Shown here piece after piece: positions 63,141 to 64,000 of a stretch of DNA of 64,000 bases. Source of the DNA: Treponema sp. (lineage in GTDB: Bacteria > Spirochaetota > Spirochaetia > Treponematales > Treponemataceae). The position numbers and the translations under genes are program-made. The stretch lies in the NCBI GenBank assembly GCA_017446265.1, contig JAFSRD010000004.1, positions 1 through 64,000 of the forward strand. Reading direction: 5' to 3'. Numbering within the stretch: the first letter of the stretch is position 1; each line of letters starts with the position of its first letter. The notes under the pieces were generated by a model. That model was not told the DNA's origin and searched no databases. It saw only the letters and a list, made by a program, of their open reading frames with translations.

Positions 63141-63944
63141 TTACTCAAAATAAGCTGCTACTCTCACGACTCCAAAACCTGTCCGATTCGTTGCAGAGGA
63201 GCCACTTGCACTTGAAGAAACATTCGGTGCAGCAGTGTTCACGCCTTCAATATCGGCAGGTATTGCTGTTGTAACAAGAACTGATGAAGCATCGTTTACC
63301 GCACCCTGCACAGGCGAAGATACCAAACCTATATTTGAAAAGGCAACATTTTGTCCAGGAAGCACCACAACAGAACCTGCTGGAGCACCAGGAGCTATCT
63401 CGTCGGCATTCGTTGCAACATTTGAACTGCCGCTTGACGGTACGCCTTCATTCGCGCTGAATTGGCTGCCTGCATACGTTACTATTGCACCCTCTGTACA
63501 TGAAATGGCACCGTTTGCTTGAAAGTCAAATTCCGTACCACGCACGGAAGCGACTGCCACTGGATTACGCACCGTGTAACTGACACGTTTATTTTCCGTC
63601 TGGCGAACAGTTGATTTTACCACACCTGTGTTTAAGTACACATTAACACTGTCAGAAGTTGTACCTTGCAAAAGCTTTTCAAGCGTAATGCGAGTAAGCG
63701 GACCAAGCTGCATGACAGAACCTTCATAACGGATAACAGCTTTTGATTTAAACCCTGTTGAGATGACTTCGCCTTCGCGCACCGTGTCGTTTGCAGAAAG
63801 TGCTACCCAGCCGCCTTTCCGTGCAACTTCAACCTTGCCTTCTATAGAAACAACTGTTGCCGTACTTGCAAAAAGCGGAAGCGCAAAACAACCGGCAATA
63901 ATCATCATCGAAACTAATCTTCTGAGTGTTTTGATACTGTTCAT
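63141..63944 (-). CDS. Exported FecR-domain protein
   Basis: A 267-residue protein. A signal peptide (about 1-25, ending in LPLFAST) precedes a FecR beta-domain (about 26-165) with VEVARKGGWVAL, EGEVISTGFKSKAVIRYEGSVMQLGPLTRI and the VRGTEFDFQ hallmark. The C-terminus is Ser/Ala/Val-rich and low in complexity. FecR domains occur in surface-exposed or sensing proteins; no sigma factor is encoded nearby. The frame extends 9 codons upstream, but the ATG at 63944 follows AGGAGG by 9 bases. The remaining 56 bases to the window end hold only its leader. Confidence 0.88.
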   Translation of the reverse strand: MNSIKTLRRLVSMMIIAGCFALPLFASTATVVSIEGKVEVARKGGWVALSANDTVREGEVISTGFKSKAVIRYEGSVMQLGPLTRITLEKLLQGTTSDSVNVYLNTGVVKSTVRQTENKRVSYTVRNPVAVASVRGTEFDFQANGAISCTEGAIVTYAGSQFSANEGVPSSGSSNVATNADEIAPGAPAGSVVVLPGQNVAFSNIGLVSSPVQGAVNDASSVLVTTAIPADIEGVNTAAPNVSSSASGSSATNRTGFGVVRVAAYFE

Positions 63945-64000
63945 ATAAACAACCTCCTGCTTGATTTTCAAGCAATGTTATTCTACTAGAAAACAAATGT

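Overview
The window looks like the chromosome of a Treponema-type spirochaete. No rRNA is present to name a species. The inference rests on three DUF115/Maf-type proteins of the kind used in flagellin modification, on relaxed lipoboxes, on a signal-anchored PpiC/SurA-type chaperone, and on an amphiphilic-lipoprotein-sized gene directly behind a type-2 (eukaryote-like) ileS, which recalls the TP0452-TP0453 order of T. pallidum. Base composition is moderate, with many GGC/GCG codons, and two segments use visibly AT-richer codons. I see no phage, IS element, CRISPR array, tRNA or rRNA.

Layout. (1) 1-8400, plus strand: a butyrate pathway (thiolase, hydroxybutyryl-CoA dehydrogenase, crotonase, CoA-transferase). 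It includes an acyl-CoA dehydrogenase fused to the FAD-binding half of EtfA and to a rubredoxin. A flavodiiron protein follows that fusion, and no etfBA pair is seen. (2) 8406-19201, minus strand: HAD phosphatase, tyrS, a five-part oligopeptide-type ABC system preceded by a lipoprotein and an FGE-like exported protein, and a catalytically degenerate LysM/M23 protein. (3) 19232-25229, minus strand: a LacI-controlled sugar ABC importer with a cytoplasmic helical enzyme of unknown specificity. (4) 25541-30329: asd and dapA, divergent from a cysteine desulfidase and its symporter. (5) 30439-38343: Sua5, a small membrane protein, then a tight five-gene plus-strand operon made of an acidic scaffold-like protein, an unknown, two DUF115 proteins and a membrane protein with a degenerate GGDEF fold. 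(6) 38376-44126, minus strand: TPR lipoprotein, extended UPRT, lipoprotein, ileS. (7) 44470-54189, plus strand: PpiC-type chaperone, a third DUF115 protein carrying a 42-bp perfect palindrome, ilvC, HU, a HU-transmembrane-LysM fusion, a TSCPD protein, a CDF transporter, rlmE, and an intact LysM/M23 peptidase. (8) 54210-57535: a two-component system with secreted neighbours. (9) 57691-63944: an AddB-like nuclease, a DnaQ-type exonuclease, a phosphohexomutase and a FecR-domain protein.

The most striking items are the membrane-spanning HU-LysM protein, which could tie the nucleoid to peptidoglycan; the ACAD-EtfA-rubredoxin fusion beside a flavodiiron oxidase; the DUF115 operon; and a recurrent promoter layout in which a -10 hexamer ends 6-8 nt before the start codon, which predicts leaderless mRNAs. 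Start codons were re-chosen for many genes from ribosome-binding sites and family N-termini. The reasons are given in the entries.
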